A stretch of DNA of 64,000 nucleotides from Ceratotherium simum simum (Eukaryota > Chordata > Mammalia > Perissodactyla > Rhinocerotidae). This document shows positions 1 to 10,837 of this stretch, in pieces (position 1 is the stretch's first letter; every line of letters starts with the position of its first letter). The DNA lies in assembly GCF_000283155.1 (NCBI RefSeq), contig NW_004454280.1:1731531-1795530 (forward strand), read 5' to 3'. Under the pieces are notes generated by a model. That model had not been told where the DNA came from and made no database searches. It saw nothing but the letters and a program-made list of their open reading frames with translations. The position numbers and the translations under genes were made by a program.

Positions 1-1116
1 GGAGATCACCAACTAGATTTTTAAACATTCTGTTGGATTATTAAGATAAGTCTGTGTATGTGTGTGGTGGTGTGTGGGGGGATCTCTGTGGCTTCCTGAC
101 ATGGATCCTCACACGGGTCATGGAGAGCTCTGGCCTTCTGCATTCACTGGCCCAGCTCTCCCCCTCACTTGGAGGAGTGGAGGAATACATCTCAATCATG
201 GCTTTCTCCAATACGCCACCGGCCAGTGACAAACCACCATTGGGAAGATGGATAGAGCCGAAGTAAGCAGGCTCTGGCACATACTGATCATGAGAGCTGT
301 TCAGACAGAGACTTTGGGGGGCAGGGTGCCTGTCCACACCAGTGCAGAGAGCCAGAATTATGGGACATTTAAAGAGCAGCAAGTGCGTCAGGGTGCTCAT
401 GAAAACAATGTGCTGAGCTGCAGTGCTCATGCATATGTTTTGGGGCATAAATAATTTCTAATTAGTAACTTAATTTTGGAAGGAAGCTCTTAAGATGGGA
501 ATATAAGAATAGGCGTTACTTATTATGTATGGAGGCTGGGAGGAGACAGGAAGCTTGAAAAACAAAGATCCATCTCTGCCTAAATGAATAGGTGATCCCC
601 AGAAAAGGATCCCCAGAATCATAGGAATCTGAAAAGGAATGTTAATAGGTCTCTGTGTCCAGCCTTCTGTCTCAAGCTGTGATTGGAAAAGGGGCTGAAG
701 CCCAATAGAAATCAATAAAGGAAAGCTTCAGAAGTGCGTACTCATGACCCAGCTGCCAAGGACATCACTCATGCTGGTAAAAGGAGTGAGTAACCCATTC
801 CGGGACACTCCGCCCTCTTGGTAGCTGGCCCTACCTCTGGTTTTACTTCCTTTCCATGTGTACCTGCCTCTCAAGGTCAGAACGCCTCCATGAAACCACC
901 TGGGTAAGTCCTCACACTGTCAGGCCTCAAACCACAGGTCCAGCCACGGGGAGCACAGGCATCAGCCCCTCCAGCTGGAACTCCCCGCAGTGAAACTCCA
1001 TCACCCCCTGCCCGGTAAATGACTACGTGTTCTCAGGGGGATTTCCCTTGATTATTTTGCGATAAATTCATATTCAGTAAGTTCATCTCTCCATCTAAAC
1101 ATCCATTCTTTCCTTC
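1..1116. other. Unique sequence, no gene recognised
   Basis: I see no coding pattern: the frames present are short and overlap on both strands. A short stretch near 590-690 resembles a very old interspersed repeat with an 'agaatcatag...ccagccttctgtctcaa' pattern, but I cannot assign a family. Confidence 0.6.
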
Positions 1117-1298
1117 ATTTATATATCATCATACATACATAAATGTATATATATGTACACATACATGTTTATATGTCTATATGTTTCACAGAATATATAT
1201 AAATTTAGTGGAATATATAATACAAAATATATTTTTTTACAAATATATATTATATAATACATATATTTTGTATACATATTACAAAAATGTAATTATAA
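1117..1298. repeat. AT-rich TA/ATAT low-complexity tract
   Basis: About 180 bases made mainly of ATAT, TATATA and ACATAC runs. It is an imperfect simple repeat with no coding sense. Confidence 0.9.
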
Positions 1299-2440
1299 GA
1301 TTGTTCTGTCCTCCTAGTGTGCTGAAGGCATACTCGAGGATGAATGACTAGATGCCTGGACAAGGCATGTCACCAGGGAGACCCTAAGGCCCTCCGGTCT
1401 CACGAGTGAGAAGTACAAAGATCCGAGGCAGATGGGTGCCTGCTCCCTGGGTGGGTTGGGTGGGCATCACAGAGGAGGAGGAATGTGAATCGGGCTTTGA
1501 AGGATGGGCAGAATCTGTCCATTTGGAGGGCAGGGCAGGGGCATTCATTGGAGTGTTTCGTCTTCTGGGCACGCTTACTCTGTTCAGAAGTATCGTTCTT
1601 CTCTCCTTTCCCCTCTGGCACCAACTCTGCAATGGGTGTCCTTGGCTCTTCCCTTCCTGGGAGAGGACATGTGTGCAGACCGGGCGCTGCCTCCCTTGAC
1701 AGCCTGCCCTTCCCATTGCGCTCACATGGAAGCAGCTCTTCCGTGGTTGCATGGAGGGCCTTCTGCATCATGACGGGGTCTCAGCCGGAGGGTCAGGAAG
1801 AGACAGAATTAAAGATGAGGGGTGCTTAGTCGGGGGACCGATATGTCCAGCTTGCCTGGGTGGTGCCCCCCAATTTTGTGCCTGTTGGCCTGGCATCCTG
1901 TCCAGGGTAGCATCTCCTTTCACTCTTAAAAGTATCCTCATTTAGATGATAAACTATATGGTCCTCTCTGCTGCCGCAGAGAGGAGGAGAAAAAGGAGGG
2001 GCAGTGATATAGGTCTTCGTCAGAGATCCTTCTGGAAAAGGATTCAGCCTTGGGGTCTAGCAGTGATGGTCAATATCACCTTGAACTAAAGATGTAGCAA
2101 CAACTTCCTCATAAAGGCAAGGATGATTTAATCAGAACCCAGTTGACTGCCAGAGGCCCTCAAACCCATCCTTCTGGCCCTGGGACAACTGTACTGGCCC
2201 CAGAGGTGGCTGACTTGGGTCTGAAGAGCCCCAGTGCGCTCTCACTGGGGACACACTGGGTGTGCGATGTTCCAATAGCGTTCACCAGTGGGCTCTGACC
2301 AGGCCAGTGCAGACCTTGCCAGGTATCCCCACCTAGCTACAAACAGCAGCAAAGGCACAAGCTAACCACATGCCTGTGCTCTCCTCCGTCTCCCACTAGG
2401 ACACTTCAGGAATCAGATGGAAGGCATAGCGAGACTAGAC
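1299..2440. other. Unique sequence, no gene recognised
   Basis: GC-moderate, non-repetitive DNA. Several 90-120 codon frames overlap on both strands at 1,384-1,830, which is typical of chance frames in GC-rich DNA. None shows domain-like composition. Confidence 0.6.
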
Positions 2441-2444
2441 CAAC

Positions 2445-2560
2445 AGTTAGATGGTCTGGCTTCCCATCCCTCCCCGGCCCCTTGTTACTGGGGACAATCA
2501 TGTGCTTCCCATGAACCTCGTTTCCGCATTGTGAATAACATGGGCTAACGCTACTGGCCA
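2445..2560 (+). mobile_element. MIR SINE fragment (degenerate)
   Basis: The order of motifs follows the MIR core: a 'tctggcttcccatcc' region, then a 'gggacaatcatgtgctt' stretch corresponding to the 'gggcaagtcactt' core, then a 'cctcgtttccgcat' stretch corresponding to 'cctcagtttcctcat'. The copy is heavily diverged. Confidence 0.45.
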
Positions 2561-2924
2561 GGGCTACTCGTGACACTTGTTTGTAATGTTGTGAATTTTT
2601 TTAGGAGTCAAACACCTTACCTGGGGAAGGGCTTCTTGTTGCTGGATTTCTACGAGGCAGTTTGGCAAATCCTGCCCCGGCCTCTAGCAGGTTCCTGGTC
2701 ATCTCCCTCCCTGCTTCAGGTCTGCCTGGGGAAAGCCTCTTTTATCAGCAGCCCTCACTGAGCAGAAAGAGAAAGGTCCCAACGGGTGGAGCAGCCCTCT
2801 CCTTAGAAGTCAGGCTGACACCAGGCAGATCAGGAAAAGCCTGAGGCCCCAGCTTCTAGTACCAATTTCAAAGCAGAGCTGAGCACATCAACATTTTAAG
2901 TAGCTTTACTTGCTTTTATTTTTG

Positions 2925-3145
2925 TTTTGTTTTAGGCTAATATTTATTGTACGTGTCTACACACCAGATTCTGTGCTAAGAACTTGGCTTGCATTATCTC
3001 ATTTCATCCTCCTGGTATCCCATCAGGCGAGGGGCTAAGTTATTATCCCGCGCCTACAGATGAAAGGCCACACCCCAATGGGTGGGGAAGTCAGGGTTCC
3101 AATCCAACTCCGTCTGCTCAGCAACCTGGCCTGCCATTAAGGCCA
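2925..3145 (-). mobile_element. MIR SINE
   Basis: The plus strand reads as the MIR reverse complement: 'tatttattgtacgtgtctac', then 'tgtgctaagaacttggcttgcattatctcatttcatcc', then 'cctacagatga'. It is an ancient, widely shared tRNA-derived SINE. Confidence 0.75.
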
Positions 3146-3461
3146 GATAGCATCCTTAGGGGCATTCCGGGAGCATGAGACTTCCCTCCTGGTTCTCCCG
3201 GGAGCTGGCTGTCCTCTCAAGCCCTGTGTCTCATCATCGTGGACAATTTTTCCCTGAGTACCTCATGTGCAGGGCACATGCGAAGGGTCACCAGGGACAC
3301 AAAGAAATGGAAGATTCAGTTGCTGGTGCCAGGGCCTACATTCAGCTTGGAAGACACAGGAATGTAAGTACCTAAGGCCGTGCACGCTGCCGTGTGTGGG
3401 TCATTATTGTTGTGGGAGCCCCTTCCTCCGGCACCTACCTGTCAAAGCTTTCTTATCCTTC

Positions 3462-3476
3462 AGAAGTGAGTGAGCC
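3462..3476 (+). repeat. Left target-site duplication of the ERE SINE
   Basis: The 15-mer AGAAGTGAGTGAGCC recurs exactly at 3734-3748 on the far side of the SINE tail. This defines the insertion. Confidence 0.92.
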
Positions 3477-3733
3477 GGGCCGGCCCCATGGCTTAGCAGT
3501 TAAGTGCGCGCGCTCCGCTACTGGTGGCCCGGGTTTGGATCCCGGGCCCGCAGTGACGCACCTCTTCTCCAGCCATGCTGAGGCCGTGTCCCACATACAG
3601 CAACCAGAAGGATGGGCAACTATGACATACAACTTTCTACTGAGGCTTTAGGGAAAAAAAAGAAAAAAGGAGGAGGATTGGCAATAGGTGTTAGCTCAGA
3701 GCTGGTCTTCTTCAGCAAAAAAAAAAAAAAAAA
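3477..3733 (+). mobile_element. ERE (equine repetitive element) SINE
   Basis: This is a tRNA-derived SINE. It starts GGGCCGGCCCCATGGCTTAG, has an A-box-like segment at about 3489-3499 and a B-box-like segment GGTTTGGATCC at 3532-3542. The body follows with 'ccatgctgaggccgtgtccc' and 'tatgacatacaac'. An extra 'gttagctcagagctggtcttcttcagc' module precedes a terminal A tract. Perfect 15 bp target-site duplications flank it. The family is characteristic of perissodactyls and is the main taxonomic clue here. The chance reading frame across it is not a gene. Confidence 0.95.
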
Positions 3734-3748
3734 GAAGTGAGTGAGCCA
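3734..3748 (+). repeat. Right target-site duplication of the ERE SINE
   Basis: Exact second copy of the 15-mer at 3462-3476, immediately after the A tract. Confidence 0.92.
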
Positions 3749-3904
3749 ACGGCCACCTCTCTGTGAGGCCAGCCCAAAATGTGTTCCCATCTCTATCATT
3801 ATGGTGAATTTTCTTTTGTGTTATAGTGACTTGTCTCATTTTTTAGATTGAAAGCCCTTATTAGGACAGTTCTGTATCTCATTTGTCTTTATAGAAGGTC
3901 TTCT

Positions 3905-4085
3905 CATTTTCTCTATTTGAGTGTTTACTCTGTGCTAGGCAGTGGGCTGAATGCTTTACGTGCATTATCTCATTTTATCCTCACAACGACACTCAAATCC
4001 AGGCTGTTACAATCTCCTTTCCACAGAGAGGGAAATTGAGGCACAGAGGGTAGGGTAAGGGGCTGGAGGTGGCAGAGCTGGGGCG
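3905..4085 (-). mobile_element. MIR SINE
   Basis: A clear MIR reverse complement: 'gagtgtttactctgtgctaggca', 'gaatgctttacgtgcattatctcattttatcctcacaac', then 'gagggaaattgaggcacagagggt' and 'ggcagagctgggg'. Confidence 0.88.
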
Positions 4086-4221
4086 TTCTGTGTGACTTCA
4101 CGGTTCACTGCAGTATGTGGTGAGGCTTGTTTTTCTGCTGCGACGGCCTTCAGCGTTCCAGGCAAGAGAGTGAGGGCCCATCGCCATTGCGCTCCCTCCA
4201 GCATCTTCCTTGCCACAGGCC

Positions 4222-4372
4222 CTCAACTATCTGGCAAGGCGCCAGCCACCTTCAGGTGGACTGCCTAGTGGTGATCCCCTCGATTATCACGACCCTGGGA
4301 GGAAGACACCCTCGAGAGAGAGCCAGGCTCTGAGCAGTTAAGTGACCTAAGACTAAAAAGTGGGGCCAGTTT
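4222..4372 (-). mobile_element. MIR SINE (degenerate)
   Basis: The sequence 'gattatcacgaccctgggaggaagacaccc...gagcagttaagtgacctaagact' follows the 3' to 5' order of MIR on the minus strand, with strong divergence. Confidence 0.45.
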
Positions 4373-4504
4373 TGAGATTCTAAGGAATCCTAGGAAAAAA
4401 GGAAACCTGGAAACTATCCTAGAGTAGGGAAGACCTCTTCCCTCACCCCACAAATTCAGTCATCAAGTCAAGGTGAGTCCTGATCTGTCTCACCCTCTTC
4501 CCCT

Positions 4505-4850
4505 CAATTCTTGCTCCTTCTCTGGATGCCAAGTTCTGTTCCAGCCACTCCAAGCGCCTGGCATGGCTTCCACCACCTGTGTTTCGTGGCCTCCTTACCC
4601 GTGCAGATACTCGTCCCCTCCCTTCACTTCACTAGGTCTTACTTTTCCTTCAAGACTCGGCTTGGAGCTCCTCCTCCTCTGCGTAGTGGACCTGGCTCTG
4701 CTCCCCACCATGGCCCTCTCCTCGGGCGCGCCTCCCTCAGTGTGTGGCACCTGGGACTGTCGGCCTCTCCCCGTTAGACTGGGGGATCTGCGGGATGCAT
4801 GTGCCAGCCCCTCGCTCAGTGTCTGGCACTTGCTGGGTGCTGAGTCCTAG
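4505..4850 (+). mobile_element. L2 LINE, 3' end
   Basis: The sequence runs through the C-terminal coding part and 3' UTR of L2 in sense. There is a 'ccttcaagactcggctt' stretch (matching L2 'ccttcaggtctcagctc'), a 'gttagactgggggatctg' stretch, and 'cagtgtctggcacttgctgggtgctgag'. Only the distal 350 bases of the element are present. The overlapping 125-codon plus-strand frame is a by-product of C/T-rich L2. Confidence 0.75.
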
Positions 4851-5596
4851 CTGAAGATGCAGGTTTTCCTCCAATGCCTCCACTTGCCCTCTCCCTTGTA
4901 CCTGCACTCCTAGAATATTGGGAGTTACTCCTCTTGGGAACATTTGCTCTTTAGAGAAGACAACAGAAGGAGGGAGCCCGGTGTGACCCAAGAGTTGTAC
5001 TGGAAAGATTAACATAGCAGCAGCATTTTGGAAAGTGATAAGCAGGGCAGGGAAACGTGTTGGGGTTTGAAGGGCTCTGGAGTGGCTGAGACAGCCCCAC
5101 TGGATGGAGGATCCCTGTGCTGAACCCCAACTCCTTCAGAGACCAACCCCATGGCTGACACCCCTCCCAGCCCTCTGAGCCTGTCTGCTGTCCTGCAAAT
5201 GAGGACATCGGGCAGGTTCTGACCTCCCAGGGTTAGCTGTGAAGATAGTCAAGGTCAGTCCTGTAGACAGGACTCTGATCTCAATCCAGCTTATCTCCAG
5301 CCACACTCCCTCCCTTAGAATGCATCCACCCCGGCCAGAACTCCTGCTTGCACTCTGCCTGTAGCCCTCCAGCCCCCTTTTGATTTACGCTCTCTCTCTT
5401 GGTCTCTCCCTGTCCTCAAGCTTTAATTCCCATTTTTCTTGGAGGTGGGAAAGAGGTTGGAGAAGGAAGGGGGCCTGTACAAGGAGTGTCCCCTCCCTTG
5501 TGATCCCAGCTTCTGCCCTTGCGCCTCCAGACTGGCTCTGCACCTCCTGGGCCTCCCGTGCTGCCTGCTCACACTTCCTGCTGCAGCCTGATTAGA
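4851..5596. other. Unique sequence; possible MIR tail
   Basis: No gene is recognised. A short part around 5170-5250 ('ctgcaaatgaggacatcggg...gacctcccagggttagctgtgaagat') resembles the distal half of a MIR on the plus strand, but is too diverged to annotate firmly. Confidence 0.5.
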
Positions 5597-5825
5597 TGGT
5601 GTGGTGCAGCCCTGCACTGCCGAGTCACTTCTGACGTCAGACGCTCATTTGGCACAATCAGCTCATTGTGGGGAATTTAGCGCTATTGTAGTCTTACATA
5701 CACGTTTACAATTGATTTTGGGCACGGAAGGATTCAATTGTTGTGGGTTCTATATGTTGAGTTTACGTGCGTATTACATGTTGAGAAAATCAATTGCTGG
5801 CCATGGAGGCATTTATTAGGCTGGA
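5597..5825. promoter_or_regulatory. Candidate conserved regulatory element (CRE and SOX-type motifs)
   Basis: This non-repeat segment keeps several CpG dinucleotides in otherwise AT-rich DNA, which is unusual for neutral mammalian sequence. It has a palindromic cAMP-response element TGACGTCA at 5632-5639. An inverted SOX-like pair, ACAATC at 5654-5659 and CATTGT at 5664-5669, is separated by four bases. Three CAATTG hexamers lie at 5709, 5735 and 5791. That these are bound is inference. Sequence conservation could not be tested here. Confidence 0.35.
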
Positions 5826-5955
5826 ACTCTAACAAGAAACCCACAGCTGGTTCAGCAAGGTGGGAGGGTATCCAGGAGGAAGCAGAAGAGGGAGCAGGGT
5901 GGAGAGAGCAGAGGGGGATTCCCCTCCGTTTCTATCCCCGGGCCTAATGCAGGGT
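5826..5955. other. Unique sequence
   Basis: Purine-rich, non-repetitive DNA. Nothing recognised. Confidence 0.5.
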
Positions 5956-5959
5956 CCCT

Positions 5960-6040
5960 ATGTTTGGGAGAAGACTTAGAGTTCTTCACATGTCCCCATT
6001 TTACAGATGAGACCAAGGAGGCTTAAGCTAGGGGAGCTCG
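5960..6040 (-). mobile_element. MIR SINE fragment
   Basis: 'cttcacatgtccccattttacagatgagaccaaggaggcttaagc' corresponds to the reverse complement of the MIR core ('ccccattttacagatgaggaaactgaggc'). Confidence 0.65.
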
Positions 6041-7066
6041 ACCCACCCAGTGCTATCTCTTCAACACGAGCTAATGTTGACTCTTCCTGAATGGGTCTCT
6101 TGGTTAGTGTTACTGGGATTTCCCTGGCAGGGGTCCACCCGGTTACAGGGCCATTTTGACATGATACAATAAAAATTTTAGAACTGAGAACTAAGCTATG
6201 CTAATCATGGTTTTTCCTCTCAGCATTCAGCCAGGTTGATGTGAGCAAAGTTGTGTTGTAGCCAGCTGGGCCCCAGAGGCACAAGCCGGGAATTTCTCTC
6301 CCCCTTTCCTCATGGGTATCACCGCTGGGCCAGCCCATGCCCTATTGAAGGCAGCTATCATTGACTCTCCCTTGTCCCATTTTCTCAGTATCAGCCCTTG
6401 AGAAGTGTCTCCCACTGATTTTACCTAGGGTTGCTATTTTTTTCTTTGGATGGTTCATCCTTCCCTGCCCGAACCTGCCTTCCTGGGACCTCCTCCCCCC
6501 CTTCCCCCCTCTTTCCTCACCGTTTGTTTACCTATTGCCCACTTCAGGGCAGTTAGAAATTTTATATACTGTCCTAACATTTACACGTGTGGTAACTGGG
6601 GCGACCTTCTAATTTAAGTGGGCATGAGGTTCCTGGAAGGCCAAGGACATGGTAAAACAGCACATTGTGGAGCCAGAACAAAGGTTGCATTTCTTGTAGG
6701 ATCTTGTGATCCAGCCTAGGAAAACCTCCTTGTGGCCTCGGATGGAACCAACCTCTCTGGTCATCATCCTAGAAATGCAGATCAAGGGGGCTTAAGAGCG
6801 GGTCTAGGGAGGGTGGATGGAGAGAGCAGTGGACAACACCCCTGCTGCTGGTAGAAAAAGAACTCCCACGCATATGGCAAGGGAGCAGCCCAACCCCGTG
6901 GGCACGACTTGATGGAAGGGATGGTAGATATATGGGGTTCTGGGGGTACATAAGAGTGATCTTTGTTGGCCCCATTCCTCAGGGATTAGAAGGGGTGATG
7001 CTCCTGAAGAGGGTGGGTTGGGCAGAGGGGAGATCACCCAAAAGTGGATCTCACTGGACAGCTTAT
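6041..7066. other. Unique sequence, no gene recognised
   Basis: No repeat family or coding pattern stands out. A C-rich run lies at about 6490-6520. Confidence 0.55.
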
Positions 7067-7514
7067 TGTTACGGGATGAACTGTGCTCCCCAAAAGATAT
7101 ACTGAAACCCTAACTCCTAGTACCTCAGAAAGTGCCCTTATTTGGAAATAAGATTGTTGTGGCTGTAATTAGTTAAGATGAGGTCATAATGGAGTAGGAT
7201 GCACCTTTAATTCAATATAATTGATGTCCTTATAAGAAGAGGAGAGAGACACATTGAAAACGCCACGTGAAGACAAGACTGAGATTGGAGTGATGCATCT
7301 CCAACCCAAGGAACGCCAAGGATTGCCAGCAAACCACCAGAAGCCTGGAGAGGGGCACGGGACAGAGTGTCCCTCAGATCCCTCAGGAAGAACCAACCCT
7401 GCTGACCTGTGATATAGAGCTTTTGACCTCCAGAACTGTGAGAGAATAAATTCCTGTTGTTTTAAGACATCGAGTTTGTGGTACTTTGTTATGACAGCCC
7501 TAGGAGACTAATAC
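7067..7514 (+). mobile_element. Solo LTR of a MaLR element (MLT1 type)
   Basis: Full-length LTR of the ERVL-MaLR class. It starts TGTTACGGGATGAACTGTG, continues with 'gtacctcagaaagtgcccttatttggaaataag' and 'gtccttataagaagagga', has 'cctccagaactgtgagagaataaattcctgttg' carrying an AATAAA signal, and ends 'gtactttgttatgacagccctaggagactaatac'. No internal retroviral sequence adjoins it, so it is a solo LTR produced by recombination between LTRs. I could not define a clean 5 bp target duplication. Confidence 0.9.
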
Positions 7515-8089
7515 TGTTATCAAACGGAAATGAGACCTTGTAAGCCAGCATATGTCTTTTTTCCACATTAAGGGAAGCTGGAAACATGAGGTGATGGATG
7601 AGACACTGGATGGTAGTCACACGGCGATGGTTAACCAAGGCTGCCGCGGTGCTGTCTCTGGGGAAACGGAAATAATAATAATGACAATAACAACCGTGTG
7701 GGTTGCTTTTTGTAAAGCTAAAGGAAAGTACCAGAATAAGTTGGACTTTTGGACATTTCCTCTTGCATTGATAAACGTTGATATACGATCGATAAACTTT
7801 GTCAAGAAAGTAAACACATACAATATAATTTACAACCAAATTGTATTCTATAAATTTCCTGTTTTAAACTGTTAAAAATATGATATTTTCTTTTTTAGAA
7901 TATTAGTTTAAGATTGCCAGTAAAGCTTTCCTAGAAAGGACTACCTTTCACTCTGAAACAATCTCTCCTAATTTATTTTTCATTTTTCTTGGTCCTTGAA
8001 ATTTGCAGCCTGGGAACTGCTATGGAAGCTCTTAGCTGGGCGTCTTTAAGTCTACCCTCTACTTGAAACATTCCCTGAGACCCCCAGAC
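7515..8089. other. Unique AT-rich sequence
   Basis: Frames of 107 and 116 codons overlap on opposite strands. They have no recognisable domain and I read them as chance. Nothing else is recognised. Confidence 0.55.
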
Positions 8090-8281
8090 CAGTGGTTCTC
8101 AACCTGGGGTGACTGTGCCCTCAGGGACGTTCGGCTGTGCTGTGACCGCTTGGAGAGGAGGGTGTTGGCATCAGTGGGTGGAGGTCAGGGATGCTGCTGA
8201 ACATCCCACAATACACAGGACGGCCCCCGAACAAAGGATTAGCCAGCCCCACTGTCAGCAGTGCTAGTTTGAGAACCCCTG
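8090..8281 (+). mobile_element. MER20 DNA transposon (hAT-Charlie, non-autonomous)
   Basis: It is nearly complete end to end: it starts CAGTGGTTCTCAACCTGGGG and ends 'ctagtttgagaacccctg', giving terminal inverted repeats. Internally it has 'tgggtggaggtcagggatgctgctgaacatcccacaatacacaggacggccccc'. MER20 is a eutherian family; some copies act as enhancers in decidual cells (established for the family, not shown for this copy). Confidence 0.92.
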
Positions 8282-8361
8282 CTCTTCTCCCTGGTGGTTT
8301 TTTCACCGTTTTCAGGACATGCACTTACCCTGCCCTTTTTGTATTGTTGTCTAATCATTTC

Positions 8362-8532
8362 CAGGTTTGAACGGAAGTGAGTTTTGATCCCAGTTCTTCC
8401 ACTTATCCAGCTGTGTAATTTTGACCAAGTCACTCAACTATTCTATGATTCAACATTCTTATCTGTAAAATGAGATAACAACATTTAATTTGAGGGTCAT
8501 TTTAATGATTAAAGTCATTGCACATAAATAAT
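8362..8532 (+). mobile_element. MIR SINE
   Basis: Sense MIR: 'gttttgatcccagttcttccacttatccagctgtgtaattttgaccaagtcactcaac', then 'cttatctgtaaaatgagataacaac', then 'aatgattaaagtcattgcacataa'. Its 3' end faces the 3' end of the next, inverted MIR. Confidence 0.85.
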
Positions 8533-8535
8533 GCA

Positions 8536-8665
8536 CTGACATTTATTTAGTGCTCGCCACGGCCAAGGACTGTGCCAAATGCTTTACGTATAGGGTTATC
8601 TCTCACTTACTCTTCAGAGCAACTCTGTGAGGCTAGTATAGTGACTACCCGTTTGTTTAATATAC
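8536..8665 (-). mobile_element. MIR SINE, inverted relative to its neighbour
   Basis: 'gacatttatttagtgctcgcc', 'gactgtgccaaatgctttacgta' and 'cttcagagcaactctgtgaggctagtatagtgac' are the minus-strand MIR 3' half. It abuts the plus-strand MIR tail to tail. Confidence 0.78.
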
Positions 8666-10830
8666 GTTTGGTAAACTGTAGTCATTTCCACAATTCTGTG
8701 TCTTCCAAGTGGGGAGCTCTGTGCTGGAGGCCCGGAGGCGGGGGGACGGCTGTCCTCTAGACTCCGGCCATGGGCACCTGATTTGCATGTCTTAGCCCCA
8801 TCCCCGTGTAGTGGGTTGGCTCAGCTCCGTATGTCTCCTCCGCCTCTGGAAGCAGCAAGCTTGCCCAGCGTGTCCTCCTCACAGAGCAAGAGAACAAGCT
8901 GCGGTGGGCAAGTCTGTTGAAAGCCTGTGCTTGCCTCAGGTCTGCTAACATCCCATTGGCCGAAGCAAGTCACATGGCCAAGTCCGCAGTCAGTGGGCAG
9001 GGGTGTGACCCCGTCTGAGGCGGAAGCCTACTGCAGAGTGGTACGTCAAAGGGGACAACCAGGGAGGGGTAACACTGGGCCTATTAATGCAATCAACCAC
9101 ACCCATTCAATGGATCCCACTCTTGCTGTGCAGAAGGAGCTGAGGGCTCTTGCCCTGCCAGAGAAATCAGTGTCAGCTTTGCAAGAAGTTCCCCTTCCCT
9201 TCTTGCTTCTGTGGACTGTGTTGTACACACCCCTTGAGGGGGGATGTCGAAGGTTCCCGGCCAGGACACAATGCTGGCTTACTCATGGGTTCCTGGCTGG
9301 AGCAGCCCCGCCCAATATTTTCCGGGGATCCAGAGAAAGGAAGACAAGGCAGATTCTCCCTCACCCCCAGCTAATAAAGCCTTTGTAGATTTAGAGAGAT
9401 ATTAAGCCAGGAGGCGGAAAAAAGGCCACTTTGAAAAGCCTTTAGAAAGCCTTCTTTCCCATCTGTTCAGCTCGTGGAAAGGCTCTGTTTTCTGTACTTA
9501 AAGGATTTGTAAATTCATTACCAACAAGTAAAATGTACAAAGCACACGCAGAGACGTCGAGGTCTGAGTCACCATCTGCTGGGGAGTTGCATCCACGAAA
9601 ACAGCGGTGCTGCTCCTTGTCAGTGAGCGGGGGGCACGCTGGCCCACCCAACCCCAGACCTGCCGACAGGCAAGGCTCTGCCACCATACTTTACTGCACT
9701 TGAGGAAGGGGCTGCGCCTGTGGGCCCTGGAACCCATCCCCCAACTCCTCCTTCCCCCATTTAACCCCCTGGAGCTGGAGAAAGCCTGTGGTTTTCCATA
9801 TCATGTGGAAGAACATGGTCTTAGCTGCCGCAGCTGCTCACACGGAAGCCGCCACAGTTCCCAAGCGTCCAGCCTCAGGGGCCAGGTTGGCTGGACGTCA
9901 GTGCAGAGGGCTGTGGGCATGGCTGTCTCTCCTGCTAAAGAGATCTGCTTCCAAAGCCCTACTCTACCTCTGTTCTTGCTGGTTCCAGAGAAGTCTGTCC
10001 CGGGCTGGCCCCGGGCAGAAGCGTGAACCAGCCAAGTTTGTGCCTGGCTCCCTGGTATAGTGGCTCCTGGCTCCCTGCGGCCCCTACGCTGCCTCCTAGC
10101 AGCCATCACCACCATGTGCAGGCTCCTGCCACCCTGGCCTCTGAGGCCAAAGCAGCTTCAACCTCGGGAAGAAAGGAGCTGCTCCAGGCCAAGTGCGCCT
10201 TTGCTCCTCACCCTGCCTTCACGCCCAGCTCAAGCACCCCAACTGCGGCCATACCCATAATGCAACCAACTGCACCCCAGGCGGTCAGGTGTCTGAATTG
10301 CTGCTCTGCTGGGTGCCACAGTTCCTCAAGATTAGGCACGGCTGGCTCTTGCCAGTCCTCCCAAGAAAGAGAATTCTGACCCCAAAGTCCAGACTAGCAG
10401 CTAGTGCCTGGCTACCACACCTGACAGTGCCTGTCTGCCTCAGTCTCCCCCATTGCGGCACTCCTCCCCATCAATAAGAAGGCCCTGTTAGCCTGAATGA
10501 CCTTTCTGACCCACCCGTCTGGACTCCACCTGACTCTTGTCTGCTTCGTCTTGAGGCTCTTTGCTCAGCTTGACTATTTGGGCTCCTCTGCACTGCCTAA
10601 TCGAGGCCCTGGCCGCAGATGCCCGTTCTGCCTGGTGAGAGGCTGTGGGCCTCCTCAGGGCCAACTGTCCTGCTGTCCGCTGGCTGCCCAGCTGTCCTCT
10701 CTGTGACGTGTTCCCCAGGTATTTCCCCCTCATCCCCCTGCTGGAGTGATGGAATGTTCTGTGTCCCCAACACAGACAGAAGATAGAGTCCAGGACTCTA
10801 TAAATTCTCCAGTCCAGCTATTTACTAGCC
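8666..10830. other. GC-rich unique sequence, no gene recognised
   Basis: Long overlapping frames (up to 153 codons at 8,927-9,388 and 139 codons at 9,607-10,026) occur on both strands. They lack domain signatures and co-occur in several registers, as expected by chance at this base composition. The stretch 9,370-9,480 (AT-rich with 'aataaagcctttgtagatttagagagatattaagcc') might be conserved, but I cannot judge that. The 10.0-10.7 kb part is C-rich and unassigned. Confidence 0.5.
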
Positions 10831-10837
10831 GAATGAC

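Noticed and set aside
8927..9388. 153-codon plus-strand frame in GC-rich DNA
   Set aside because: Several frames on both strands are open in the same place, with no recognised domain or start context.
9607..10026. 139-codon plus-strand frame, possible exon
   Set aside because: Frames on the other strand and in other registers are equally open; there are no convincing splice sites or domain.
10193..10477. Cys/Pro-containing frames resembling a metallothionein-like or proline-rich gene
   Set aside because: Cysteine spacing does not follow metallothionein patterns, and the frame does not persist beyond C-rich composition.
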